The notes beneath the pieces are model-generated. The model had not been told where the DNA came from. It worked only from the letters and a program-made list of their open reading frames with translations, and did not search any database. From Lactarius indigo (Eukaryota; Basidiomycota; Agaricomycetes; Russulales; Russulaceae): a DNA stretch of 64,000 nt. The DNA lies in contig JAFKAC010000129.1 of the NCBI GenBank assembly GCA_025766275.1, positions 62,001-126,000 on the forward strand, given 5' to 3'. Shown here in pieces: positions 63,964 through 64,000 of this stretch; position 1 is the first letter of the stretch; each line of letters begins with the position of its first letter. The position numbers and the translations under genes are program-made.

Positions 63964-64000
63964 CCAGACTGACGGGTTCAGGCGTCCCGAAAACCCTCCT

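Larger units (their letters stand above)
58070..64000 (-). mobile_element. Gypsy E: chromodomain Ty3/gypsy element, running off the right edge
   Basis: Minus strand: protease (63963-63508), RT/RNase H/integrase (63498-60790), chromodomain plus ORF3 (60789-59416), polypurine tract, 3' LTR. Closely related to gypsy C and better preserved. A family A solo LTR lies between ORF3 and the 3' LTR. Confidence 0.88.

Overview
The window looks like a repeat-dense region of a basidiomycete (probably Agaricomycete) genome. The evidence is chromodomain Ty3/gypsy retrotransposons, a Ty1/copia element, a Plavaka-type and a hAT DNA transposon, short (about 55-65 nt) GT-AG introns and a BTB domain of the Agaricomycete type. 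I found no tRNA, rRNA, CRISPR or intact single-copy host gene. The only host-gene material is a decayed topoisomerase II fragment and an unidentified multi-exon remnant.

Layout. 1-3379: 3' end of a + strand gypsy-like element whose last frame carries a BTB domain and a zinc knuckle, followed by its LTR. 3380-9578: gypsy A (-), pol split by a solo LTR. 9580-10670: topoisomerase II pseudogene. 10671-11920: C-terminal part of a Plavaka transposase (-) with an LTR inside. 11921-13390: stacked LTR pieces. 13391-28799: an LTR of family 'A' containing complete gypsy B (-, 13758-28536, TSD CATCC), which contains a complete, apparently young copia element (+, 19599-26444, TSD GTAGA). 28800-35459: unassigned DNA, a solo LTR and a multi-exon gene remnant. 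35640-36110: minisatellite. 36139-37963: cyclin-box ORF, split by a solo copia LTR, lying just before a polypurine tract and LTR 'E'. 37964-45880: gypsy C (-). 45881-51369: more Plavaka transposase (-) interrupted by a complete hAT element (46509-51130, 8-bp TSD GATATGGT). 51402-53735: 3' end of gypsy F (-). 53736-58069: gypsy D (+). 58070-64000: gypsy E (-), running off the right edge.

LTR family names used here (A, C, D, E, F, G, H) are mine. Nine insertions have target-site duplications that I could read directly and that match perfectly at 5 bp (8 bp for hAT in addition).

Most interesting signals. (1) The copia LTR carries, just downstream of its own predicted 5' leader, a second copy of that leader from which a 62-nt intron is precisely missing. 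A second LTR variant shows the same with private changes shared by both copies. (2) The unrelated LTR family A has a similar duplicated leader starting at the predicted transcription start, again with copies that co-vary. (3) The slot between pol and the 3' LTR holds extra ORFs in several gypsy-like elements: a CCHC-rich ORF3 family, a BTB protein and a cyclin-box protein. (4) Nonsense mutations in the dead elements are overwhelmingly CGA to TGA.
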